A DNA stretch of 10,203 bases from JANWHF01 sp036276235 (GTDB lineage: Bacteria; Planctomycetota; Phycisphaerae; Tepidisphaerales; Tepidisphaeraceae). The position numbers were made by a program, and so were the translations under genes. Shown here piece by piece: positions 1 to 5,721 of the stretch. Positions within the stretch are counted from its first letter, which is position 1. Every line of letters starts with the position of its first letter. The stretch covers positions 1 through 10,203 of the forward strand of contig DATBDZ010000082.1 in assembly GCA_036276235.1 (NCBI GenBank). The letters are read 5' to 3'. The notes beneath the pieces are model-generated. The model saw only the letters and a list, made by a program, of their open reading frames with translations, did no database searches and was not told the origin of the DNA.

Positions 1-1
1 T

Positions 2-529
2 GTGCCGCTCAACGACGCCACCAGCCAATGGATGGCTGCCACGCGATCCACGGTCCACAAGGTCGGCCGTCTTGGCCGGTATCAGCACGATCACACGATC
101 CGAGTCGGCATCTGTGCGACGGCCGCCGAGATTGGGATCGTCAAGCAGGAACTGGGCGATCGTTTTGGCGATCGCATCGTGTTTCAGAATCTTCTGGTGC
201 CGGCGTATGCCGTCGAAGTGCTGGAGATCTTCGACCCGGCGGTGAACAAGTGGGAAGGAATCCTGCATGTCGCCCGCCGACATGGCGTCGAGCCGGAGCA
301 GATCGTCGCGATCGGAGATGATGTTAACGATATCCCGATGATCCGCAACGCCGGCCTGGGCGTGGCAATGGGCAACGCCAGACCGGAAGTGCAGGCGGTC
401 GCCAAACGGATCATCGGCGCCAACCACGACGAAGGATTGGCGGCGTTTTTGGATGAACTGGTGGCAAGCCATGCTGTTGAACCGGCAATTTCGAATGAAA
501 AATTGAAAGTGAAAAATGAAAAATGTTGA
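2..529 (+). CDS. Cof-type HAD-superfamily hydrolase, C-terminal part (5' end outside window)
   Basis: The visible 175 residues are the C-terminal part of a HAD phosphatase of the Cof type, a group that dephosphorylates sugar phosphates, PLP or FMN in the cytoplasm. The motif III lysine lies in NKWEGI (about residues 79-84). Motif IV is VAIGDDVND (about 102-110), the Mg-binding acidic loop, followed by the family signature AGLGVAMGNA and a terminal NHDEGLAAFLDEL. Family members are usually about 260-280 aa, and the N-terminal nucleophile motif DxD is absent here, so the gene must begin upstream; the GTG at position 2 is only the first in-frame start codon in the window. The last 12 residues (from Ser164) are lysine- and asparagine-rich and unlike the rest, because they are read from an AT-rich inverted repeat. 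The substrate cannot be told. Sure of the superfamily, unsure of the role. Confidence 0.88.
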   Translation: MPLNDATSQWMAATRSTVHKVGRLGRYQHDHTIRVGICATAAEIGIVKQELGDRFGDRIVFQNLLVPAYAVEVLEIFDPAVNKWEGILHVARRHGVEPEQIVAIGDDVNDIPMIRNAGLGVAMGNARPEVQAVAKRIIGANHDEGLAAFLDELVASHAVEPAISNEKLKVKNEKC

Positions 530-586
530 GAAGGCGGATCGACCCGCATTCCAATTTTTCACTTTTCATTTTTAGTTTTTCATTCG
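492..586. repeat. AT-rich imperfect inverted repeat (GAAAAATGAAAAATG type)
   Basis: Left arm about 492-526 and right arm about 551-586 are imperfect inverted copies. Both outer ends read CGAATGAAAAA when taken inward, and the arms are runs of GAAAAAT/GAAAAGT. The base composition is very AT-rich against a GC-rich surrounding, so it looks like an acquired or spreading element. The left arm is coding: it supplies the end of the HAD gene and its TGA stop at 527-529. No transposase is encoded within it. Confidence 0.75.
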
Positions 587-599
587 CTTCGAGCGCGGA

Positions 600-714
600 G
601 GAAGAGTCGAAATGTGAGTCGGACAAGTTCGTGCCCGGCTCACAAGCCCCGCCCAAGGATCACGGGCGAGGCGGTGGCTCAGGGATGGTTGCGAAAGGAA
701 TCGCTTGGCTCCAA
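600..714 (+). other. GC-rich structured non-coding stretch ahead of a terminator
   Basis: No plausible gene lies here. Visible structure: a hairpin with arms 646-654 and 664-672 (nine positions, one C-A mismatch, 9-nt loop), and a small GCGA/TCGC hairpin with loop AAGGAA at 691-704. The stretch runs directly into the strong intrinsic terminator at 715-749. It could be the 3' untranslated region of the HAD gene or a short structured RNA. I do not recognise it as any riboswitch, 6S, SRP or tmRNA. Confidence 0.35.
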
Positions 715-749
715 CGCCCGGCACGCAAGACGCGTGTCGGGCGTTTTTT
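715..749 (+). terminator. Strong Rho-independent terminator
   Basis: A 12-bp stem (715-726 with 732-743, one G-T wobble at 721/737) closes a 5-nt AAGAC loop and is followed at once by six T residues (744-749). This is a textbook intrinsic terminator on the + strand. It most likely ends transcription of the HAD gene, 186 bp after its stop, or of a small RNA encoded between, and it isolates pgi from upstream transcription. Confidence 0.88.
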
Positions 750-766
750 GTTGGCTCTCAAAGAAT

Positions 767-1070
767 AGATCACCACGGAGGCACGGAGACACGGAGGGGT
801 CGTTGAATTCCGAAATCCGAATCCCGAAATCCGAATCAATTCCGAAGCGCCAATGAAGAAATCCGAAAGCAGAAACCACTAAGGACACCAAGAGGAGCAC
901 GAAGGGCCACGAAGATGAAAGAGCAGTAAATTGCTCCTTCGTAGCTCTTCGTGCATTTAGTGGTTTTCTTCGCTTCGGAATTTGGTCATTCGAAATTGAC
1001 TCGGATTTCGGGGATTCGGATTCCGGAGTTTAGAGCGCGCCTCCGTGTCTCCGTGCCTCCGTGGTGATCT
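767..1070. repeat. 304-bp composite mirror palindrome of three repeat motifs
   Basis: The outer arms 767-796 and 1041-1070 are perfect 30-bp inverted copies (CACGGAGGCACGGAGACACGG core). Inside them lie a second motif (CCGAAATCCGAATCCCGAAA type, about 805-849, mirrored at about 971-1030) and a third (CCACTAAGGACACCAAGAGG and CACGAAGG..CACGAAG, about 871-915, mirrored at about 937-967). The centre is a GAGCA/TGCTC hairpin with a 6-nt loop (921-936). The order is A-B-C-C'-B'-A'. There is no open reading frame of its own and no transposase. Confidence 0.85.
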
Positions 1071-1107
1071 TTCTGCGATTCATGTGGCGCTCAATTCCGC
1101 GGCCCCA

Positions 1108-1136
1108 TTGCCCTGTCCCGCGCCGCCGGGTATCCA
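1108..1136 (+). promoter_or_regulatory. Weak sigma70-like promoter candidate for pgi
   Basis: TTGCCC (1108-1113) and TATCCA (1131-1136) are separated by 17 bp and would start transcription about 22 nt before the pgi ATG. Each hexamer matches only half of the consensus, so this is the best candidate in the gap rather than a clear promoter. Confidence 0.22.
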
Positions 1137-1153
1137 TTGCCCACTTGGTTAAC

Positions 1154-1158
1154 AGGAG
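1154..1158 (+). promoter_or_regulatory. Ribosome binding site of pgi
   Basis: AGGAG lies 6 nt upstream of the ATG at 1165. It fixes the start codon and rules out the later in-frame ATG codons. Confidence 0.8.
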
Positions 1159-1164
1159 TTTCTC

Positions 1165-2811
1165 ATGGCGAATGTCACCGGCTCGGCGGCTTGGCGGGCG
1201 CTGGCGGAGCATCAGAAGGCTGTTTCGAATCTGCAAATGCGCGATCTCTTTAAACAGGATCCGGCGCGGTTCGAGAAATTCTCTCTGCGGTTTGAAGATA
1301 TCCTGCTCGACTTTTCCAAAAACCGGATCACCGAACAGACCCTTCGCCTGCTGCTGGATCTAGCGCGGCAATCAGATGTCGCCGGATGGGCGGCGAAGAT
1401 GTTCGCCGGCGAAAAGATCAACACGACCGAAGATCGTGCTGTCCTCCATGTCGCGCTGCGCAATCGGTCGAATCGGCCGATCCTGGTCGATGGCAAAGAT
1501 GTGATGCCGGAAGTGGATCGCGTGCTCGCGCACATGCGCGAGTTTTCCGACGCGATCCGCTCTGGGAAATGGACCGGCTACACCGGCAAGCGCATCACCG
1601 ATGTCGTCAACATCGGCATCGGCGGATCTGATCTGGGGCCGGTTATGGTCACCGAAGCGCTCAAGCCGTACTCCAAGCGCGATCTGCACATGCATTTTGT
1701 TTCCAACGTCGATGGCACTCACATCGCCGAGACCACCCGCGCGCTGGATCCGGCGACGACGCTGTTCATCGTCGCCTCGAAAACTTTCACGACGCAGGAA
1801 ACCATCACCAACGCCAACAGCGCCAAGAAATGGTTTCTCGACACCGCGCACGATGAGAAGGCGATCGCCAAGCATTTCGTCGCGCTCTCGACCAACACGG
1901 CCGAGGTGAAAAAGTTCGGCATCGATCCGGCGAACATGTTTGAGTTCTGGGATTGGGTCGGCGGACGCTATTCACTTTGGTCGGCGATCGGGCTTTCGAT
2001 TGCCGTCTCGATCGGGATGGATAATTTCGAGGAATTGCTCACCGGCGGCCACTTGATGGACGAGCATTTTCGCTCGACGTCGCTCGAGAAGAATCTGCCG
2101 ATCATCCTGGGATTGATTGGCATCTGGTACAACGATTTCTTCGGCGCACAGACGCAGGCGATTCTTCCCTACGATCAATACATGCATCGTTTCCCGGCCT
2201 ACTTTCAGCAGGGAGACATGGAGTCCAACGGCAAATCGGTGCAGCGCGATGGGACGCCTTGCGAGGCGCAAACCGGGCCGATCATCTGGGGTGAGCCGGG
2301 CACCAATGGCCAGCATGCGTTCTATCAGTTGATCCATCAGGGCACGAAGATGGTCCCGTGCGATTTCCTCGCGCCAATCGTATCGCACAATCCGCTCGGC
2401 GAGCATCATCCGATCCTGCTCTCGAATTTCTTCGCGCAATCCGAAGCCCTCATGAAAGGCAAAACCCCCGACGAAGTGCGCGCGGAGCTGAAAGATTCGA
2501 AACTTCCGCCGGCTGAGCTGGACAAACTGGTGGCGCAAAAGACTTTCGCCGGCAACAAGCCGACCAATTCGATCATGTTCAAAGAGCTGACGCCGCGCAC
2601 GCTGGGGATGCTCATCGCGCTCTACGAGCACAAGATTTTCACGCAGGGAATCATCTGGAACATCAACAGCTTCGATCAGTGGGGCGTGGAGCTTGGAAAG
2701 CAGTTGGCGAAAGTGATCCTGCCGGAGCTGAAGGGCAGCGAGAAAGTGACGACGCACGATTCTTCGACGAATGGGTTGATTGATTATTATAAGCAGGAGC
2801 GCGGTGGGTGA
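1165..2811 (+). CDS. pgi: Glucose-6-phosphate isomerase
   Basis: Catalyses reversible conversion of glucose 6-phosphate and fructose 6-phosphate in glycolysis and gluconeogenesis, as a cytoplasmic dimer. The 548-aa length is the full size of the long bacterial/eukaryotic form. Visible motifs: phosphate-binding IGIGGSDLGP (150-159); PGI signature 1, DWVGGRYSLWSAIG (263-276) with the catalytic Arg268; QQGDMESNGK with the base Glu353; GEPGTNGQHAFYQLIHQGT with His384; PGI signature 2 around NSFDQWGVELGK (501-512) with Lys512. All active-site residues are present, so it should be active. The start has a good AGGAG at 6 nt. The gene is free-standing: a terminator and palindrome lie upstream, repeats lie downstream, and there is no clear T-tailed terminator after the stop. 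Function is nearly certain from family motifs. Confidence 0.98.
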   Translation: MANVTGSAAWRALAEHQKAVSNLQMRDLFKQDPARFEKFSLRFEDILLDFSKNRITEQTLRLLLDLARQSDVAGWAAKMFAGEKINTTEDRAVLHVALRNRSNRPILVDGKDVMPEVDRVLAHMREFSDAIRSGKWTGYTGKRITDVVNIGIGGSDLGPVMVTEALKPYSKRDLHMHFVSNVDGTHIAETTRALDPATTLFIVASKTFTTQETITNANSAKKWFLDTAHDEKAIAKHFVALSTNTAEVKKFGIDPANMFEFWDWVGGRYSLWSAIGLSIAVSIGMDNFEELLTGGHLMDEHFRSTSLEKNLPIILGLIGIWYNDFFGAQTQAILPYDQYMHRFPAYFQQGDMESNGKSVQRDGTPCEAQTGPIIWGEPGTNGQHAFYQLIHQGTKMVPCDFLAPIVSHNPLGEHHPILLSNFFAQSEALMKGKTPDEVRAELKDSKLPPAELDKLVAQKTFAGNKPTNSIMFKELTPRTLGMLIALYEHKIFTQGIIWNINSFDQWGVELGKQLAKVILPELKGSEKVTTHDSSTNGLIDYYKQERGG

Positions 2812-2843
2812 GAGGACTCGCTGACGATGCCTCCGTGTGGGAA

Positions 2844-2969
2844 CCCTCTCCCCTGTACTCAGGGGAGAGGGTAGGGTGAAGGGACAGCGATGCGCCAGTA
2901 CGCGTACTTCGCCAACCGGCGCATCGATCCCCTCACCCCAACCCTCTCCCCTGAGTACAGGGGAGAGGG
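2844..2969. repeat. Nested inverted repeat: two CCCTCTCCCCT hairpins facing each other
   Basis: Hairpin 1 is 2844-2854/2861-2871 and hairpin 2 is 2942-2952/2959-2969, each an 11-bp perfect stem with a 6-nt loop (GTACTC and its complement GAGTAC). The two copies are inverted relative to each other, with similarity continuing inward through TAGGGTGAAGGGA and its counterpart to a perfect 9-bp CGATGCGCC/GGCGCATCG pair (2888-2896/2918-2926). Between these is the perfect 12-bp palindrome AGTACGCGTACT (2897-2908). No T-run follows either hairpin, so they are not ordinary terminators. Confidence 0.88.
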
Positions 2970-3014
2970 AGAATACGCCTCGATATCGGGCCGTTCGCAA
3001 ATCCACGCCTTCGA

Positions 3015-3051
3015 CCCTCACCCCGGCCCTCTCCCTGGAAGGGAGAGGGAG
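3015..3051 (+). repeat. Third, divergent copy of the CCCTCTCCC hairpin repeat
   Basis: CCCTCACCCCGGCCCTCTCC begins the same family in + orientation. The stem is CCCTCTCCC/GGGAGAGGG (3027-3035/3041-3049, 9 bp perfect) with loop TGGAA, shorter than the GAGTAC-loop copies. Its 3' arm runs into the ribosome binding site of the following gene. Confidence 0.8.
3047..3051 (+). promoter_or_regulatory. Ribosome binding site of the RluA-family gene, built from repeat sequence
   Basis: GGGAG lies 7 nt upstream of the ATG at 3059. Its GGG is part of the 3' arm of the repeat hairpin at 3027-3049, so the hairpin could partly hide the site. This decides the start at 3059 over the longer reading frame that begins at 2837 inside the repeats. 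Confidence 0.65.
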
Positions 3052-3058
3052 TAAGAAC

Positions 3059-3991
3059 ATGTTCACCGTCCCTCCGGAAATGCATGGCCAGACGCTCGCC
3101 GCCGTGGTGCGGCTGATGGCGCCGCCGCGGAGTTGGTCTGAAGCCCGCCGGCTCATCCAAACGCGGCGAGTGCGAGTCAATGGCACTCTCACGCTCGACT
3201 CGGCTCGGCGATTGAATGCGGGGGAATTGGTTGAGGTTCGCGTTGAATCCGCGCTGCCGGTGCCAAAGACGCGCGATGTTGTCGTTCGCTATTCGGACAG
3301 CGATCTGATCGTGGTCGAAAAGCCGCCGGTTGTTCAATCGGAGCGACGGCCTGAGGAACGCAACTGGAACGCGCAGCGCAAGGCGGCTCAGCCGACGCTT
3401 GATGAATTAGTCGCTAGGCTTGTTCCGCGATCTGTAGAAGTTCGCTCCGTTCATCGGCTCGATCGGGATACGAGCGGGTTGATGCTCTTCGCGCTTTCAG
3501 CGATCGCGTCGGAGCGGCTCGCGCGGATGTTCGCGAAGCACGAAGTTCGCCGCGTCTACACGGCGGTCGTTCATGGCCACCTCGAAACGGCGCGCACCAT
3601 TGAAACGTTGATCGTCCGCGAGCGCGGCGATGGGGTTCGAGGGTCGGTCGTCACGGGCGCGAAGCCGGCGAGCGGCAAAAGGGCTGTTACGGACGTTCGG
3701 CCGATTGAGTATCTGCCCTCAGGTTACACCATCGTCGATTGCCGGCTGGAAACCGGCCGCACGCATCAGATCCGCATTCATCTTTCGGAGATCGGACATC
3801 GCCTGTGCGGCGAAAAGATGTACACGCACGCCATCGGGCAACCGCCGCAGAAAGATGATAGCGGCGCGCCGCGAATCGCCTTGCACTCATCGTCACTGAG
3901 CCTGATTCATCCAATTACGCAAAAGCAATTGGAGTTTGAGAGTCCGCTGCCGCGCGATTTGTCGAATTGGCTGCAGAAGTTGCGGAAATGA
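3059..3991 (+). CDS. RluA-family pseudouridine synthase with N-terminal S4 domain
   Basis: Isomerises specific uridines to pseudouridine in rRNA (or tRNA) in the cytoplasm. The chosen 310-aa product starts at the ATG behind GGGAG and matches the usual 300-320 aa of the RluC/RluD group. Residues about 25-61 (SWSEARRLIQTRRVRVNG) form an S4 RNA-binding domain. The catalytic motif HRLDRDTSG is at 132-140 with the catalytic Asp135, and the conserved GRTHQIRIHL stretch is at about 233-242, followed by the ALHSSSLSLIHP segment typical of the family. The open frame continues upstream to 2837, but those 74 codons only translate repeat DNA. The target uridine cannot be assigned from sequence alone, so no Rlu letter is given. 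The next gene starts 72 bp downstream without an obvious terminator, so read-through is possible. Confidence 0.93.
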   Translation: MFTVPPEMHGQTLAAVVRLMAPPRSWSEARRLIQTRRVRVNGTLTLDSARRLNAGELVEVRVESALPVPKTRDVVVRYSDSDLIVVEKPPVVQSERRPEERNWNAQRKAAQPTLDELVARLVPRSVEVRSVHRLDRDTSGLMLFALSAIASERLARMFAKHEVRRVYTAVVHGHLETARTIETLIVRERGDGVRGSVVTGAKPASGKRAVTDVRPIEYLPSGYTIVDCRLETGRTHQIRIHLSEIGHRLCGEKMYTHAIGQPPQKDDSGAPRIALHSSSLSLIHPITQKQLEFESPLPRDLSNWLQKLRK

Positions 3992-4063
3992 GAATCACGT
4001 CTTAGACAATTCATACGCCTTGGTGTTTCCCGAACCGAGATCGGTGAATTAAACTCCCCGACC

Positions 4064-5350
4064 ATGGCTGCCCACCGCATTGCGTTGCTCTTCGGTCTTT
4101 TCGCGTTGTTCGCGCCCAGTATTGACCGCGCCGAGAATTGGCCGGCGTTTCGGGGGCCTACGGGGTTGGGCTATTCGCAGGAGAAGGATCTGCCGGTCAC
4201 TTGGGGCGGGGCGGAGAATAAAAATGTTCTCTGGAAATCGCCGCTGAAGGGGCAGGGGCATGCGAGCCCGATCGTCTGGGGCGATCGCGTCATCGTCTGC
4301 ACGGTGCGCTGGCCCGGCGATGGAAGCCCGCAGACCAGTCTCATTCCCGATCATCACGTCACCTGCTATCGCGTCGCCGACGGAAGCGTTTCGTGGGACA
4401 CGATCGTTCCGCCCGGCCCCTGGGTTCGCGATGATTTCCGCAGCGGGCCGGGCGGCGGATATGCCGGGCCTACGCCGGCAACCGATGGGAAATTAATCTA
4501 TGCCGTCTTTGGATCATCCGTGCTGGCGGCACTCGACTTCGATGGGAAGATCGTCTGGCGGAAGGAAATTACCCCGCATACCTTCGATGTGACGATCGGC
4601 GGCAGCCCGGTTCTCTATCGTGATACCGTGCTCTTTCTGTGTGCGATGGCCAAGCCCGCCGACTCGAAGGTGATCGCGTTTAGCAAGAAGGATGGCAGCG
4701 TTGCGTGGGAGCACCCGCTGCCGACCACGAGCTTCGGGCATAGCACGCCGACACTGATCGATGTGAACGGCTCGCCGCAGTTGCTCGTGCTGGCGTCGGG
4801 CATGAAAGTGAGCGGCGACGCGCTGCAGAGCCTCGACCCGAATGACGGGCATCGCCTCTGGTGGTGCCGCGGCGAAGGGGATTCGGCGTCGCCCGCGTTT
4901 GGCGGCGGGATGGTTTACTTCGACAGCGGCCGCAATGGGCCGGGCGTCGCGGTCGATCCCACTGGCTCGGGCGATGTTTCCGCGACGCACATCAAGTGGA
5001 CGATTCCGCAAATTCCGGAGAGCATCGGCTCGCCGATCATTGTCGGCGATTATGTTTACCGGCTGGAATCGCCGGGCATTCTTAAATGCTGGGAGCTGAA
5101 AACCGGCAAGCAGGTTTATTCCAATCGGCTTGAGGGGATTTCATCGACATGGGCCAGCCCGATTGCGGATGCCAATGGCCGGCTCTATTTTGCCAACGCC
5201 GGCAAGTCGTATGTGATTCAAAGCGGGCCGGAATTTCGCATCCTGTCGGCAAACGAGCTGAACGACGCAAACCACCCCTCGGCGGCGGCGGCGAACGGAA
5301 AGCTTTTCCTCGTGGGCAAAGAAAGCGTATACTGCGTCGGCCAAAGGTAG
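4064..5350 (+). CDS. Exported PQQ-like beta-propeller repeat protein
   Basis: A 428-aa beta-propeller of the PQQ-like/BamB-like fold. Residues 1-23 form a signal peptide: a short basic start, the hydrophobic stretch IALLFGLFALFAP, and a likely cut after Ala23 before ENWPAFRGPTG, a motif common at the mature start of such planctomycete proteins. Blade motifs of the pattern (hydrophobic)-AxD-x-DG-x-(h)-xW recur: LAALDFDGKIVW, VIAFSKKDGSVAWEH (from about 203), LQSLDPNDGHRLWW (from about 254), LKCWELKTGKQVY (from about 340). No catalytic dehydrogenase domain or haem site is seen, so enzymatic PQQ use is not supported; binding or scaffold roles are more likely. No Shine-Dalgarno precedes the ATG; a TAAACT box 8 nt upstream leaves a leaderless message possible. 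The TAG stop is the TAG of the first REP-like element's GTAG. Confidence 0.88.
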   Translation: MAAHRIALLFGLFALFAPSIDRAENWPAFRGPTGLGYSQEKDLPVTWGGAENKNVLWKSPLKGQGHASPIVWGDRVIVCTVRWPGDGSPQTSLIPDHHVTCYRVADGSVSWDTIVPPGPWVRDDFRSGPGGGYAGPTPATDGKLIYAVFGSSVLAALDFDGKIVWRKEITPHTFDVTIGGSPVLYRDTVLFLCAMAKPADSKVIAFSKKDGSVAWEHPLPTTSFGHSTPTLIDVNGSPQLLVLASGMKVSGDALQSLDPNDGHRLWWCRGEGDSASPAFGGGMVYFDSGRNGPGVAVDPTGSGDVSATHIKWTIPQIPESIGSPIIVGDYVYRLESPGILKCWELKTGKQVYSNRLEGISSTWASPIADANGRLYFANAGKSYVIQSGPEFRILSANELNDANHPSAAAANGKLFLVGKESVYCVGQR

Positions 5351-5419
5351 GGGCGAACGTTGTGTTCGCCCACGTTCCTCGCGCGGACCACAGAGGGTGA
5401 ACACGAGGTTCACCCCTAC
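5347..5419. repeat. BIME-like unit 1 (two inverted REP-like hairpins)
   Basis: Left element 5347-5371 is GTAG followed by the hairpin GGGCGAAC-GTTGT-GTTCGCCC. The right element 5395-5419 is, in reverse complement, GTAG followed by GGGTGAAC-CTCGT-GTTCACCC. The arms are 25 bp each with a 23-bp spacer (5372-5394). GTAG plus a short hairpin is the layout of REP elements mobilised by RAYT (TnpA-REP) Y1 transposases, and inverted pairs of them are called BIMEs. Confidence 0.8.
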
Positions 5420-5429
5420 GAGGCAAACG

Positions 5430-5502
5430 GTAGGGGCGAACCTTGTGTTCGCCCGAGTTGGTCGCGCGGACGACGGAGGGTGAACACGAGGTTCACCCCT
5501 AC
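5430..5502. repeat. BIME-like unit 2
   Basis: Same 25-23-25 layout: left element 5430-5454, right 5478-5502. The stem sequences are those of unit 1, and the left loop is CTTGT. It is separated from unit 1 by 10 bp (5420-5429). The spacer shares TCGCGCGGAC with unit 1. Confidence 0.8.
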
Positions 5503-5513
5503 AAGCTGGCCCC

Positions 5514-5586
5514 GTAGGGGCGAACCTTGTGTTCGCCCTGCGTTGTTCGCGCGACTGACACGGGTGAACACAAGGTTCACCCCTAC
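5514..5586. repeat. BIME-like unit 3
   Basis: Same layout: left element 5514-5538, right 5562-5586, 11 bp after unit 2. The spacer retains TCGCGCG. The right element differs from the other two by one loop base (CTTGT rather than CTCGT in reverse complement), leaving its stem intact. Confidence 0.8.
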
Positions 5587-5706
5587 GAATGCGGTCAACA
5601 CGGCGGAATTCAGGAAGAATCCCAGGGCGGCTCGCGACTAATTTGTGAAGTGGGCGGATGGTCTGATTGTCTGGCTCGTTTTTGCTTGGAACACCCGAGT
5701 TTTATT

Positions 5707-5712
5707 GAGAGG
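5707..5712 (+). promoter_or_regulatory. Ribosome binding site of the subtilase gene
   Basis: GAGAGG sits 9 nt upstream of the ATG at 5722 and selects this start. The in-frame extension back to 5527 translates the REP-like array and is not supported. The rest of 5587-5706 shows no convincing promoter. Confidence 0.6.
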
Positions 5713-5721
5713 TTGTATTGC

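Noticed and set aside
523..768. Small + strand open frame after the HAD gene
   Set aside because: It runs through the right arm of the AT-rich repeat, the structured stretch and the whole terminator; composition is not protein-like.
2844..2871. Rho-independent terminator after pgi
   Set aside because: The stem is strong but no T-run follows on the + strand, nor on the minus strand; it is a copy of a repeat family.
2837..3058. 74-codon upstream extension of the RluA-family frame
   Set aside because: It translates the CCCTCTCCC repeats only; the family's S4 domain begins after the ATG at 3059, which has its own ribosome binding site.
1972..3192. 406-codon open frame on the minus strand
   Set aside because: It is antisense to pgi and the repeats, its Arg-rich product has no recognisable motif, and it arises from GC-rich codon structure of the true gene.
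3992..4063. Terminator or tRNA between the RluA-family and propeller genes
   Set aside because: Only a 5-bp ACCGA/TCGGT pair with a 2-nt loop is present, too small to act, and no tRNA-like fold is visible.
5347..5586. CRISPR array
   Set aside because: Units are internally palindromic, 73 bp long and separated by only 10-11 bp with no variable spacers of normal length and no cas genes.
5672..5687. Sigma54-like promoter (TGGCTCG...TTGCT) before the subtilase gene
   Set aside because: The distance between the GG and GC elements is one base shorter than the strict -24/-12 spacing requires.
5527..5721. 65-codon upstream extension of the subtilase reading frame
   Set aside because: It translates the third REP-like unit and the leader; the ATG at 5722 has a GAGAGG site and is followed by the basic LEPR-XLL-like N-terminus expected of this protein type.
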